Part shown: piece after piece, positions 14,181 through 21,961 of the stretch
Layout of the letters: the number at the start of each line of letters is the position of its first letter
How positions within the stretch are numbered: the stretch's first letter is position 1
Assembly (NCBI GenBank): GCA_964630925.1
Contig: CAZVZK010000165.1
Span: 1 to 22,019 of the forward strand
Direction: 5' to 3'
DNA from: RGDT01 sp964630925
Lineage (GTDB): Bacteria > Planctomycetota > Planctomycetia > Gemmatales > Gemmataceae
DNA: 22,019 nt
Made by a program: the position numbers and the translations under genes
The notes under the pieces: generated by a model
What the model saw: only the letters and a program-made list of their open reading frames with translations
Told to the model about the DNA's origin: nothing
The model's database searches: none

Positions 14181-14681
14181 ATGACGAAGCCAGACCTGGA
14201 CGAGCTGCTCGCCCTGTTCCCGGCGGAGGGCCGTCCGGCGTGCGCCTTCATCGCCGGCGATGAGATGCCGGAGCCGTACCGCGGCCTGCTGGTACACGAG
14301 CATCACATGACGGTGACGGTGGAGGCTTACCACGGCGGACCGGTCGATGTGCGCGTGTTGGAGCGCCGACAGGACGGCAGCCATTACTCGCGGCGCATCC
14401 TGCTGGTGATGCGGGAGACGGGGCGCGTGGTGCAGTTCGGCATCGTGCGTATCGACCTGCGCTACGTCGCCCCCGAGGTGGCGGCGGCGATCACCGAGGG
14501 CAAGACGCCGGTGGGCCGGGTGCTGATCACCCACGGGGTGCTGCGGCGTGTGGAGCCGGTGGCGTACCTGCGGTTCGAGGCGGCGCCGTGGTTCGGCGGG
14601 GCGACGGCCTACGGGCGGCTGGCGATCATCCACTGCGACGGCGAGCCGGCGGTCGAGGTGCTGGAGGTGGTGGCGCCGTAA
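14181..14681 (+). CDS. Chorismate lyase-like protein (UbiC/DUF98-type fold)
   Basis: A 166-residue soluble protein. PYRGLLVHEHHMTVTVEAYH (32-51), VRVLERRQDG (57-66), VVQFGIVRIDLRYV (83-96) and TPVGRVLITHGV followed by YLRFEAAP resemble chorismate lyase-like proteins, which release pyruvate from chorismate to give 4-hydroxybenzoate. Arg in VRVLERR and Glu in LRFEAAP could correspond to the ligand-binding Arg and Glu of UbiC (inference, not aligned). It follows the prenyl synthase fusion on the same strand, after the inverted-repeat element. A GAAGGTCAGCG sequence before the ATG is a good ribosome binding site. The assignment is from remembered motif pattern; a non-enzymatic homologue with the same fold is possible. 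Confidence 0.68.
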   Translation: MTKPDLDELLALFPAEGRPACAFIAGDEMPEPYRGLLVHEHHMTVTVEAYHGGPVDVRVLERRQDGSHYSRRILLVMRETGRVVQFGIVRIDLRYVAPEVAAAITEGKTPVGRVLITHGVLRRVEPVAYLRFEAAPWFGGATAYGRLAIIHCDGEPAVEVLEVVAP

Positions 14682-14748
14682 TCGCAGATCGAACTCCGGG
14701 CCGATGCGAGTGCGTAGGACGTGACAGCAGGCCCCGGAGGGAACGTCC

Positions 14749-16119
14749 ATGCGCCGCGTGCGTTGGCTCGTCGGAGGAGCGGCCCTGATCGCCCTGGCGG
14801 TGGGCATGCTCTGGCTGCATGGCGGCGGGCCGCGCTGGGTTGTGCGACTCCAGCCGCATGATTTGGGCACCGTCTGGCGCCTTGCGGATCAGGGATGTGC
14901 CGCCCTCGCACTGTTGGGCCCGTTCGTCGAGGGGCCGGATGGCAGGAGTTACTACGGCCCGGTAGAGGTCCGGGACCCAGCAACGGGGCGGCTCGTGCGG
15001 ACCATCTGGCGCGACGGGCCGACGTTCGCCCCGCTGGAGGCATCCACACACGGCCCCTGGGTAGCGGGGATAGTGGAGGAAGAGGGCAAGGCCGCCCTTC
15101 ACTGGGCCAACATTCACACCGGGGAGATAAAGAGTTTGCCGCTGACCGGCGACGCCGGGCGTGACATCCTCTTTTCGCCCCAGGGTGATCTCGCGTTCGT
15201 CGCATTCCGCCTTGAGGGGGTGGGGGAGCAGTTGCTGGCCGTGCATCTTCCCACCGGTGAGCAAGCCGCCTGGCTGCCACGGCGACATTCGCGGCCGGCC
15301 AACGAGCGATTCCACTCCATCGGCTTCGTGCCGGAGGAGCGGTTCGGCGGGCGCTGGCTGTTCCTGCTGGAAAGCAACTCACCGGCCCGCGTCGTCCTCT
15401 GGGACTGCCTCACCCGCGAGCGGGCGGGAGGCTTCCCCGTCGTGCGTGAGGCCTACTCGGAAGACCGAGAAAAGATCGAGGTCACCCCCGACGGCCGGAC
15501 GCTCACGGCGTCCCGTGGGTCGGACGACCCTGTGCAGCTATGGCGGCTCGATGATCCGGCGGGACCGGTCATCACACGGACGAGGCCCGCCGGGTGGGGC
15601 GCTGATCCGAAAGCCTGGACACGCGAGCGGAGCCCCTGCGGGCGGTGGGTGGCGGGACTCCCGGTCCTGGGGTCGCCACTCCGGATCGTTGATAATGTGA
15701 CGAACGATATCCGTGAGCTCCCCCTCCCTCTGGGGCCCGGCCTGAGCATGCGCTTCTCCGACAGTGGACGGTTATGGGTGTGGGGGAGTCTGGAGCGAGA
15801 GGCCCGGACGTGGTGGGACTGGCTGCCGTCCTTCCTGCGAGGCTCGCGCCCGACACACCGGATCAGCTCCATTGACCCGGAGAGTGGCCGGATCGAGTTT
15901 CAACTTGACAGGCCGACCCACGTCACCGATGCCCTGCCCTTGCCGGACGGCACGGGCGTTCTCACCGTCGAGGGCGTGGCGAACGCCGAGGCCACGCTCC
16001 TCTGCCGATACGACGCCGTCCAGCCGCCGGTGTGGCCGTCCGTCCTGGCCCTCCTCCTGTGCCTCACCGGCGCGCCGATGCTAGCCATCGGCGCGTGGCC
16101 GCGACGGAAGGCCGCGTGA
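14749..16119 (+). CDS. Membrane-anchored beta-propeller-like protein
   Basis: A 456-residue protein of unknown function. It has an N-terminal membrane segment (WLVGGAALIALAVGMLWL, 6-23) and a C-terminal one (VLALLLCLTGAPMLAIGAW, about 432-450), with roughly 400 residues between them that should lie outside the cytoplasm if the first helix acts as a signal anchor. That region has irregular WD40-like units: VEVRDPATGRLVRTIW, ILFSPQGDLAFVAFRL, IEVTPDGRTLTASRGSDDPV with LWRLDD, MRFSDSGRLWVWGSL. The repeats are divergent, unlike those at 7079-8263. GGAGGGAACGTCC precedes the ATG. It lies 67 bp after the chorismate-lyase-like gene and 54 bp before the Uma2-like gene, all in one direction. Confidence 0.78.
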   Translation: MRRVRWLVGGAALIALAVGMLWLHGGGPRWVVRLQPHDLGTVWRLADQGCAALALLGPFVEGPDGRSYYGPVEVRDPATGRLVRTIWRDGPTFAPLEASTHGPWVAGIVEEEGKAALHWANIHTGEIKSLPLTGDAGRDILFSPQGDLAFVAFRLEGVGEQLLAVHLPTGEQAAWLPRRHSRPANERFHSIGFVPEERFGGRWLFLLESNSPARVVLWDCLTRERAGGFPVVREAYSEDREKIEVTPDGRTLTASRGSDDPVQLWRLDDPAGPVITRTRPAGWGADPKAWTRERSPCGRWVAGLPVLGSPLRIVDNVTNDIRELPLPLGPGLSMRFSDSGRLWVWGSLEREARTWWDWLPSFLRGSRPTHRISSIDPESGRIEFQLDRPTHVTDALPLPDGTGVLTVEGVANAEATLLCRYDAVQPPVWPSVLALLLCLTGAPMLAIGAWPRRKAA

Positions 16120-16173
16120 GGGGTTGCGTGCCGTTGGCGGGCCGGCGATAATGGGCGTCGGGAGGGAACGCCG

Positions 16174-16824
16174 ATGACCACGGCCACGTTGACCGCGCCC
16201 GAGAGCCTTGCCGACCTCCTCCGTGACCTGGGCGGCGTGCCGCCCGAGCGCGTCCGCCGCTGGCCGGCGCCGGGGACCGCCGGCGAGGCCGACCTGCTGG
16301 CGGCGGCGGGGCGCGACGGCGTCCCGTGCGAGCTGGTCGATGGCTCATTGGTGGAGAAGGCCCTCGGATTCGCCAGGTCGGTGATCGCCCTCCTGATCGG
16401 TGGGCATGTGGCCCGCGTCGCCGAAGAGGCCGACCTGGGCGTCGTCGCGGGGGTGAGGGGGCCGATGCGGCTGCGGCCGGGGTTGGTGCGCGCTCCGGGC
16501 GTGTCGTTCGTCCGCTGGCACAAGTTGCCGGGCCGAGCCCTGCCGCCCGAGCCGATCCCCGACTTCGGCCCGTGCCTGGCCGTCGAGGTGATTGGCGAGT
16601 CGAACACGGACCCGGAGATGCAACGGATGACGCGGGAGTATTTCGAGACGGGCTCCGTCCTCGTGTGGCTCGTCGATCCACAGCGCCGGGAGGTCCGCGT
16701 CCACACCTCGCTGACCGACGTGCGGACGCTCCACGAGGGCGACACGCTCGACGGCGGCACGCTGCTGCCCGGCCTCGCCATCCCCATCTCGGCCCTGTTC
16801 GCGCGGCTGCCGGCGCCGGAGTGA
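16174..16824 (+). CDS. Uma2-family (DUF820) nuclease-fold protein, probably inactive
   Basis: A 216-residue protein of the Uma2 family, which adopts a PD-(D/E)XK nuclease fold and is greatly expanded in planctomycetes and cyanobacteria. Family landmarks are CELVDGSLVEKALGF (52-66), LRLRPGLVR-like (MRLRPGLVR, 98-106), CLAVEVIGESNT (134-145), EYFETGSVLVWLVDPQRREV and LDGGTLLPG. Two residues normally conserved at the active site are changed: the Asp of the usual PDV/PDVAF motif is Gly109 in APGVSF, and the Lys of the RKxREYF helix is Met152 in QRMTREYF. Glu138 remains. GGGAGGGAACGCCG gives a strong ribosome binding site. It ends 4 bp before the convergent transporter gene. Confidence 0.88.
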   Translation: MTTATLTAPESLADLLRDLGGVPPERVRRWPAPGTAGEADLLAAAGRDGVPCELVDGSLVEKALGFARSVIALLIGGHVARVAEEADLGVVAGVRGPMRLRPGLVRAPGVSFVRWHKLPGRALPPEPIPDFGPCLAVEVIGESNTDPEMQRMTREYFETGSVLVWLVDPQRREVRVHTSLTDVRTLHEGDTLDGGTLLPGLAIPISALFARLPAPE

Positions 16825-16828
16825 CGGC

Positions 16829-18331
16829 TCAGTGCCCCGCGCCGCCGGCGCTGGCGAAGCACATCCACAGGCCGATGGCGATGATCGCCACGGCGCTCAC
16901 CAGCGGCAAGACCCTCCCCAGACGCTCCAGCGTCGCGTCCCACCGGCCAAGGCTCACCTCACCCGTGCCGTCGGCCTGCGCCTCCCTGGCGCGGACGATC
17001 AGCCCGCGCGCCTTCACCACCGCGATGCCGACCGCCACCAGCACCGCCGCGAGGCCGGCGCTGAACGCCAGCAGCAGCGGCAGGCCCAGCCACAGCTTCT
17101 GCGCCGTCACCGCCATGCCCAGCAGGATGATCGCGTCCCAGCACGGCACCAGGCCGCCCGAGATGCCCAGCAGGATCAACTGCCACCACCCCGGCTTGCC
17201 GCCGTCCGTCGGCGGGGGCGTGCCATCGTCCAGGTGGACGTGGTCGGCCCGGCCGGCCAGTCGCTGCATCAGGAGCCACAGGCCCGTCCCGGCGATCAGC
17301 AGCCCGCCGACCAGGCCGAGCGCCGCCTGCATCGCCTGACGGTCCGTCGCCGGGAAGAACAGCAGCAGCACCGCCAGCGCCATCACCGACGACGTGTGCG
17401 TCAGGGTCGTCACCAGCCCCAACACCAGGGCGTGCCACACGGTGCCCCGCTCGCCGATCAGGTACGCCGCCACCATCGTCTTGCCGTGGCCCGGCGTCAG
17501 GGCGTGGGCCGCGCCGAACAGCGCCGCCAGCACCAGCAACAGCGCCACGCCGCGCTTCGTGTCGAACAGCAGGTGCAGGAGCGACCAGCCCTCGGCCTTC
17601 GCCGACACGTCCGGCGGGGCGTCGGCGCGGCCCGTCACGTCCGGCGTCCCCGAGAGCGGCTTGGAGCGGCCCACGCGGAACAGCGAGCCGGGCCGGCCCG
17701 CCGTGTCCGGCGCCAACGCCGGCTTCGCCATCCCCGGCAGCGACTCCGGCGTGGCGAGGACCGTGGCCGACAGGTGGCGGAGCGCCTTCTGGTCGGGGCC
17801 GGTGAGCTTCTCGGGGGGGCGGGAGAGCAGCTCGTCGCTCGGGGCGGCGATGTCGCCGATGGTCAGGTCGGCCGACGGGGCCAGGGTGAGGTGCAACTGG
17901 CCCTGCGGGCCGCTGACGTAGCTGTCGGCCACGAAGCGGAGGGCGTGCCTCTTACCGGGGTCGAGCCGCCAGCCGGCCTCGAAGCGAAAGTCGCAGCGCA
18001 GGTGGTCGAGCCACGCCGCGTTGGCGGCGGTGCAGGTGAGCTTGACCTCCTCGCCGTCGAGCGACGCGAACAGGTTCCGCTCCAGGTGCTCGCGCATGAC
18101 CTTCAGGTACGCGGAGGCGAAGCGCTCGGGGCTCTTGCCCATCTCGGCGCGGGTGTCCGCGTCCATGTCCTCCAGGGCGCGGACGGGGCCGATCTCCAGC
18201 CGGTATTCGACGACGAGGGCCGCCGGCGTGGGGCGGACGATGACGGTGCGGCCGCGGCCGTCCTTCGGCACCGGGTGGGCGAGAGCCGACGACGACGCCA
18301 GGGCCGCCAGCAGCAGGGATAGTCGGCGCAT
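16829..18331 (-). CDS. NicO/RcnA-type nickel/cobalt transporter with periplasmic N-terminal domain
   Basis: A 500-residue inner-membrane protein expected to move Ni(II) or Co(II), probably outward. It starts with a signal-like segment (MRRLSLLLAALASSSALA) and a soluble, presumably periplasmic, region of about 240 residues that opens HPVPKDGRGRTVIVRPTPAA. Six or so membrane helices follow. The metal motif HALTPGHGKT is at 276-285, followed by THTSSVMAL; VPCWDAI is near 394-400; a loop with DHVHLDD (about 363-369) may bind metal, like the His-rich loop of RcnA. The ATG at 18331 has GGAGGTGGCC in front of it; a GTG six bases upstream overlaps that site and is rejected. The substrate is inferred from family only. 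Confidence 0.88.
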   Translation of the reverse strand: MRRLSLLLAALASSSALAHPVPKDGRGRTVIVRPTPAALVVEYRLEIGPVRALEDMDADTRAEMGKSPERFASAYLKVMREHLERNLFASLDGEEVKLTCTAANAAWLDHLRCDFRFEAGWRLDPGKRHALRFVADSYVSGPQGQLHLTLAPSADLTIGDIAAPSDELLSRPPEKLTGPDQKALRHLSATVLATPESLPGMAKPALAPDTAGRPGSLFRVGRSKPLSGTPDVTGRADAPPDVSAKAEGWSLLHLLFDTKRGVALLLVLAALFGAAHALTPGHGKTMVAAYLIGERGTVWHALVLGLVTTLTHTSSVMALAVLLLFFPATDRQAMQAALGLVGGLLIAGTGLWLLMQRLAGRADHVHLDDGTPPPTDGGKPGWWQLILLGISGGLVPCWDAIILLGMAVTAQKLWLGLPLLLAFSAGLAAVLVAVGIAVVKARGLIVRAREAQADGTGEVSLGRWDATLERLGRVLPLVSAVAIIAIGLWMCFASAGGAGH

Positions 18332-18344
18332 GGCCACCTCCGGC

Positions 18345-18367
18345 GGGGCCGGGGCGAGGCCGGCCCC
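18345..18367. repeat. GC-rich hairpin in divergent intergenic region
   Basis: GGGGCCGG (18345-18352), loop GGCGAGG, CCGGCCCC (18360-18367) makes a perfect 8-bp stem. It lies just upstream of the transporter start, in the 176-bp gap before the desaturase. The rest of the gap shows no gene and no clear promoter. The hairpin could be part of a dispersed repeat, but no second copy is in this window. Confidence 0.5.
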
Positions 18368-18507
18368 TACAGCTTCTGATGCTATGGAAGCGGCGGCCGC
18401 CCCGCAGCCCTCGTTGGGGTGGACTGCGCGGCGGCCCGTCCATACGACAAGATTCTACGCGCGGCCGTGGCGGCCACGCCGCGCCCACACCAACGCAGGG
18501 AATCGGG

Positions 18508-19638
18508 ATGTCCCAGGCACCGCCCGCCGAGATGGCGGAAGACCTCGCCGCCCCTCTGGGGGACGGCCGGCGGCTCAAGTTCGGCAAGGATAACAGCTTC
18601 CACGCCGAGCTGCGCCGGCGCGTCGAGGACTACTTCAAGACGAGCGGACGCCGGCAGCGCGGCTGCTGGCGCATGTACCTCAAGACCGCCATCCTCCTCG
18701 CGGCCTTCGCCGCCTCCTACGCCCTGCTCGTCTTCTGGGCGGCGGCGTGGTGGCAGGCGGCCGCCCTGTCGGTCCTCCTCGGCCTGTCGATGGCGGCCAT
18801 CGGCTTCAACGTCCAGCACGACGGCGGGCACCACGCCTACTCCGACTACGAGTGGGTCAACCGGCTGATGGCCATGTCCCTCGACATGCTCGGCGGCAGC
18901 TCGTACCTGTGGCACTGGAAGCACGCCATCATCCACCACACCTACGCCAACATCACCGGCCACGACAGCGACATCGACCTCAGCCCGTGGGGCCGCCTGT
19001 CGCCCCACCAGAAACGCCTGCCCTACCACCGCTGGCAGCACCTGTACCTGTGGCTGTTCTACGGCCTGCTGGCGATCCACTGGCACCTCTACAGCGACTT
19101 CGCCGCGGTGGCCACCGGGCGGATCGGGACACACCGCATCCCGCGTCCGCGCGGCTGGGACCTGGTGGTGTTCATCGCCGGGAAGGTGGTGTTCTTCTCG
19201 CTGGTGTTCGTCGTGCCGCTGATGTTCCACCCCGTCTGGGTGGTGCTGACGTGTTACGCCCTGGTGGCGACGGTGGTGGGGATCTGCCTGAGCATCGTCT
19301 TCCAGCTGGCCCACGCCGTGGAGGAGGCGGAGTTCCCCATGCCCGGCCCGGAGGCGGGCCGCATCGAGCGTCCGTGGGCGGTGCACCAGGTGGAGACGGC
19401 GGTGAACTTCTCGCGGCGGAGCTGGCTGATGTGCTGGCTCCTGGGCGGGCTTAACTTCCAGATCGAGCACCACCTGTTCCCGCGCATCTGCCACACGAAC
19501 TACCCAGCCATCGCGGAGATCGTCGAGGCGACGTGCCGCGAGTACGGGGTGCGATACACCCAGCACGAGTCGTTCCTGGCCGGGCTGGCGTCGCACTACC
19601 GTTGGCTACGGCGCATGGGCCAGCCCGAGGCGGCATAA
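18508..19638 (+). CDS. Membrane fatty acid desaturase
   Basis: Di-iron acyl desaturase of 376 residues that would introduce a cis double bond in membrane-lipid acyl chains using O2 and an electron donor. The three histidine boxes are present: HDGGHH (104-109), HAIIHH (139-144) and QIEHH (318-322). The Gln at the start of the third box is the feature of front-end (delta-5/6-like) and DesA3-like desaturases. Hydrophobic pairs at about 60-100 and 230-290 give the usual four membrane helices. There is no fused cytochrome b5 domain, so reducing power must come from a separate ferredoxin or similar. The ATG at 18508 follows CAGGGAATCGGG; an upstream in-frame ATG at 18379 would add 43 Arg/Pro-rich residues that do not look native. 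Confidence 0.92.
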   Translation: MSQAPPAEMAEDLAAPLGDGRRLKFGKDNSFHAELRRRVEDYFKTSGRRQRGCWRMYLKTAILLAAFAASYALLVFWAAAWWQAAALSVLLGLSMAAIGFNVQHDGGHHAYSDYEWVNRLMAMSLDMLGGSSYLWHWKHAIIHHTYANITGHDSDIDLSPWGRLSPHQKRLPYHRWQHLYLWLFYGLLAIHWHLYSDFAAVATGRIGTHRIPRPRGWDLVVFIAGKVVFFSLVFVVPLMFHPVWVVLTCYALVATVVGICLSIVFQLAHAVEEAEFPMPGPEAGRIERPWAVHQVETAVNFSRRSWLMCWLLGGLNFQIEHHLFPRICHTNYPAIAEIVEATCREYGVRYTQHESFLAGLASHYRWLRRMGQPEAA

Positions 19639-19984
19639 GTGGGACCATCCCCGCCCGCCGCTGCTCATCCGGTGGACGCGAGGCCCCGTTGGACGCTGAG
19701 TAACCTGCCCACGTCACCCCCAGTGAGCACGTGACCCTGGCGTCAGCCGACGTTCGGCGTCACGGACCGGCGCCGGGTGCGCGAGTCACCTGCTCACGCG
19801 CTCACACGCGCACCTTCGCTTCCCCCTGAGGTAGGCGCGCCGCCGGCCCGGCGGGTGCCGGGTCACGTGGCAGCAGGCAGCACACGGACACCCCTGCCAC
19901 GGGGCCCGGGAGGCCGGGGCCGGGCCGGGGTGGGTTGCGGCAGGGCAGAGGCGGCGGTAGGCTGGCGGCACAGGAGGCCGTGGC
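19639..19984. other. Intergenic stretch of 346 bp, no gene seen
   Basis: No convincing coding frame or RNA gene. Around 19720-19765 GTGAC, a central CCGACGTTCGG and GTCAC form an imperfect inverted repeat, and TCAC recurs many times between 19710 and 19805. The right part is GC-only simple sequence. AGGAGG at about 19972-19977 is the ribosome binding site of the next gene. A promoter for that gene must be here but is not identifiable. Confidence 0.45.
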
Positions 19985-20632
19985 ATGACGGAGGCGGAGT
20001 GGCTGGCGTGCCGGAAGCGGCCGGACATGATGCTTTCCGCGTTGCGCGAAGGCACCGGCCGGAAGCTCCGGCTGTTCGTCTGTGCGGCAGGCCGCCACCT
20101 CTGGGATCACCTTCGGCCGCAAGAGCAGGACGCCATCGAGCTGGGTGAGAGAGCGGCCGACGGGGACGCCTCGCCCGCGGACCTCGCGGCCCGGCTCGCG
20201 GCGCTATCGTCCAGAGAGGCGAGTGGGCCGGGGCATGTTGCCCGCTGTGCCGTGGACGCGGTGCCGGGGCCGGCCGCCTACCACGTCACCCGATTCGGAT
20301 ATTACACGGCCGCGCGGCACGCCTCCTGGCCGGAGCCGTGGCCCACCTGGAAACAAACCCTTTGCCATTTGATCCGCGACCTGTTCGGGGATCAGCCAAC
20401 ACCGGCCCCGCGCCGCACTTGTTCGCCCCCGCTCCCGTTCTCCCTCGCCGTCGCCACCTACGACGAGCGTTCCCTTCCCTCGGGGCACCTTGATCCGGCG
20501 CGGCTGGCCGTCCTTTCCGACGCGCTGGAGGAAGCAGGGTGGGCCGACGAGGCCATCCTCGCCCATCTCCGCAGCCCCGGCCCGCACGTCCGGGGATGCT
20601 GGGCCCTGGACCTCGTCCTCGCCAGGGGCTGA
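19985..20632 (+). CDS. Gemmataceae paralogue-family protein (MTEAEWLAC type)
   Basis: A 215-residue soluble protein of unknown function. The opening MTEAEWLACRKRPDMMLSAL, then RKLRLFVCAAGRHLWDHL (26-43), AIELGERAADGDAS (about 50-63), LIRDLFGDQ (about 128-136), AVATYDERSLPSGHLDPARL and the close HLRSPGPHVRGCWALDLVL match a family that, from memory, occurs in many copies per genome in Gemmata and relatives, where the N-terminus usually reads MTEAEWLACxDPxxML. The RLFVCAAG segment normally has a CACC-type cysteine cluster; here only one Cys remains. Nothing indicates secretion. CAGGAGGCCGTGGC precedes the ATG. A strong hairpin starts right after its stop codon. Confidence 0.78.
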   Translation: MTEAEWLACRKRPDMMLSALREGTGRKLRLFVCAAGRHLWDHLRPQEQDAIELGERAADGDASPADLAARLAALSSREASGPGHVARCAVDAVPGPAAYHVTRFGYYTAARHASWPEPWPTWKQTLCHLIRDLFGDQPTPAPRRTCSPPLPFSLAVATYDERSLPSGHLDPARLAVLSDALEEAGWADEAILAHLRSPGPHVRGCWALDLVLARG

Positions 20633-20634
20633 GG

Positions 20635-20686
20635 GGCCGACACCGGCGGGCGTGCGCCTATGGGGTCACGCCTTCCGGTGTCGGCC
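20635..20686. terminator. Bipartite hairpin between convergent genes
   Basis: GGCCGACACCGG (20635-20646) is an exact reverse complement of 20675-20686. Inside it a second stem GGCGTG (20649-20654) pairs with CACGCC (20667-20672), leaving a 12-nt apical loop. It begins two bases after the stop codon of the rightward gene, and lies 68 bp beyond the stop of the leftward one. Position and stability suggest a bidirectional 3'-end structure; no T-run follows on either strand. A further small hairpin, GGTGGCCG with CGGCCACC, is at 20689-20706. Confidence 0.6.
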
Positions 20687-20754
20687 GGGGTGGCCGAGCG
20701 GCCACCGCGCCCGCCCTCGTCGGCCGCAGGGCGACGGCGGGCCGTGTTGTCGGG

Positions 20755-21855
20755 TCACTTCTTCGGCTTCGTCAGCCCCAGCGTCATCAGCGCGTACCCC
20801 GTCACCAGGTGCGGGTCCCCCTCCATCCAACGGTCGGTCTTGTTCGTCCACGAGCCGTCCTCGCCCTGCCGCTTCACCAGCGCCTTCGTGATGTCCGACC
20901 GCCAGTCGTGCTTCTTCCCCTTGTCGTCCGCGAACCGGTCCTCGCCGAAGGCGTCCAGGCACTTGGCCATCGTGTGGTAGTAGTAGTACAGGCCCCACTC
21001 CTTGCGCGTCCCCGGCATCCCCGGATTCGCCTCCGTCGAGTAGTTGGCCCGCAGCCACCCCACCGCCTTGACCATCCGCTTGTCGTCCTTCGACACCCCG
21101 CAGTAGATCATGCTCTTCACGCCTGCGTAGGTCATGCTCCCGTAGCCCGGCAGCCCCTTCGCCGGGTCCGGCTTGTCCGTCACCTTCGTGTCGCCGCCCG
21201 TCGCCGCCGTGTAGATGAACGAGCCGTCGTTGATCTTCGCGGCCCACGGCATGTCGTTGAACTCGCTCTGCAGGTTCTGGCACCGGCTCACGAAGATCAG
21301 CGCCTTCCTGAAGGCCGGGTCGTCCTTGGGCACGCCGGCCGCCACCAGGGCGTCGAGGAAGATCTGCGTGTTGGAAAGGTCGGGACGGCTCTTGCTGTCG
21401 TAGCCCGCCCCGCCGAAGAAGTCGTCCTTCTCCGTCTTCTTCTCCCCCTCGTCCCACTGCAACTGACGCAGGAACTTCGCCGCGTCCTTGATCACCGCCT
21501 TGTGGCTGTCGCGCCCGGCGGCCACCAGCGCCAGCACGTTGACCGCCGTCACGTAGTTCTGCAGTTTGACCGCCGCCCCCTTGCCGGCGATGTGCCCGTC
21601 CTTGGTGTTGATGAGCGACTCGATGTGTTTGAGGGCCTTGTCGATCATGGGGTCCTTGGCCCCCACCCGGCCCGTCTTCAGCAGACCGGTGACCACGATC
21701 CCGGTGACGCCGGGGCTGAGCTTCGACGCCCAGGCGCCGCTCGGCTCCTGCGTCTTGCGGTAGAACGCGACGGCCTTATCGACGGCGTCCTCCCATTCGC
21801 CGGCGCGCGCGGCCGCGGGGAGGAGCAGCAGGCAGAGCAGGAGACGCTTCGTCAT
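20755..21855 (-). CDS. Secreted prenyltransferase/squalene-cyclase-repeat protein (second copy)
   Basis: A 366-residue exported protein with signal peptide MTKRLLLCLLLLPAAARA. The mature chain contains repeat elements of the alpha/alpha-barrel terpene-cyclase-like fold: KTQEPSGAWASK (about 33-44), FFGGAGYDSKSRPDLSNTQI (about 147-166), GYGSMTYAGVKSMIYCGV (about 238-255) and RQGEDGSWTNKTDRWMEGD (about 332-350). The RPDLSNTQ signature is one I associate with secreted planctomycete members of this group. No DXDD catalytic motif is seen, so no cyclase activity is claimed. It is a distant paralogue of 5338-6462, not a recent duplicate. The ATG at 21855 has GAGGGCGAACC before it; a TTG 12 codons further upstream is in frame but unlikely. 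Confidence 0.84.
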   Translation of the reverse strand: MTKRLLLCLLLLPAAARAGEWEDAVDKAVAFYRKTQEPSGAWASKLSPGVTGIVVTGLLKTGRVGAKDPMIDKALKHIESLINTKDGHIAGKGAAVKLQNYVTAVNVLALVAAGRDSHKAVIKDAAKFLRQLQWDEGEKKTEKDDFFGGAGYDSKSRPDLSNTQIFLDALVAAGVPKDDPAFRKALIFVSRCQNLQSEFNDMPWAAKINDGSFIYTAATGGDTKVTDKPDPAKGLPGYGSMTYAGVKSMIYCGVSKDDKRMVKAVGWLRANYSTEANPGMPGTRKEWGLYYYYHTMAKCLDAFGEDRFADDKGKKHDWRSDITKALVKRQGEDGSWTNKTDRWMEGDPHLVTGYALMTLGLTKPKK

Positions 21856-21931
21856 GGTTCGCCCTCGGGGGTCAAATGGAGCGCAGGGCAAATGACGTGC
21901 CGGTGAGGGGGCGAGCGGCCCGGCGTCAGCA

Positions 21932-21954
21932 TGCCGTGTAAGGCAGGCACGGCA
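21932..21954. repeat. Small hairpin upstream of the second prenyltransferase-repeat gene
   Basis: TGCCGTG (21932-21938) pairs with CACGGCA (21948-21954) around a 9-nt loop. It is about 80 bp upstream of the ATG at 21855 on the minus strand and could be an operator or a leader structure. Confidence 0.35.
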
Positions 21955-21961
21955 CGCGCAT

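Noticed and set aside
18379..18507. N-terminal extension of the desaturase from an upstream ATG
   Set aside because: The extra 43 residues are Arg/Pro/Gly-rich and unlike desaturase N-termini; the ATG at 18508 has its own ribosome binding site.
20687..20760. Possible tRNA: GGTGGCCGAGCGG resembles the D-arm of Ser/Leu tRNAs
   Set aside because: No T-arm (GTTCGA-type) sequence, no acceptor stem pairing and no CCA-side partner at the right distance; the segment instead forms a simple hairpin.
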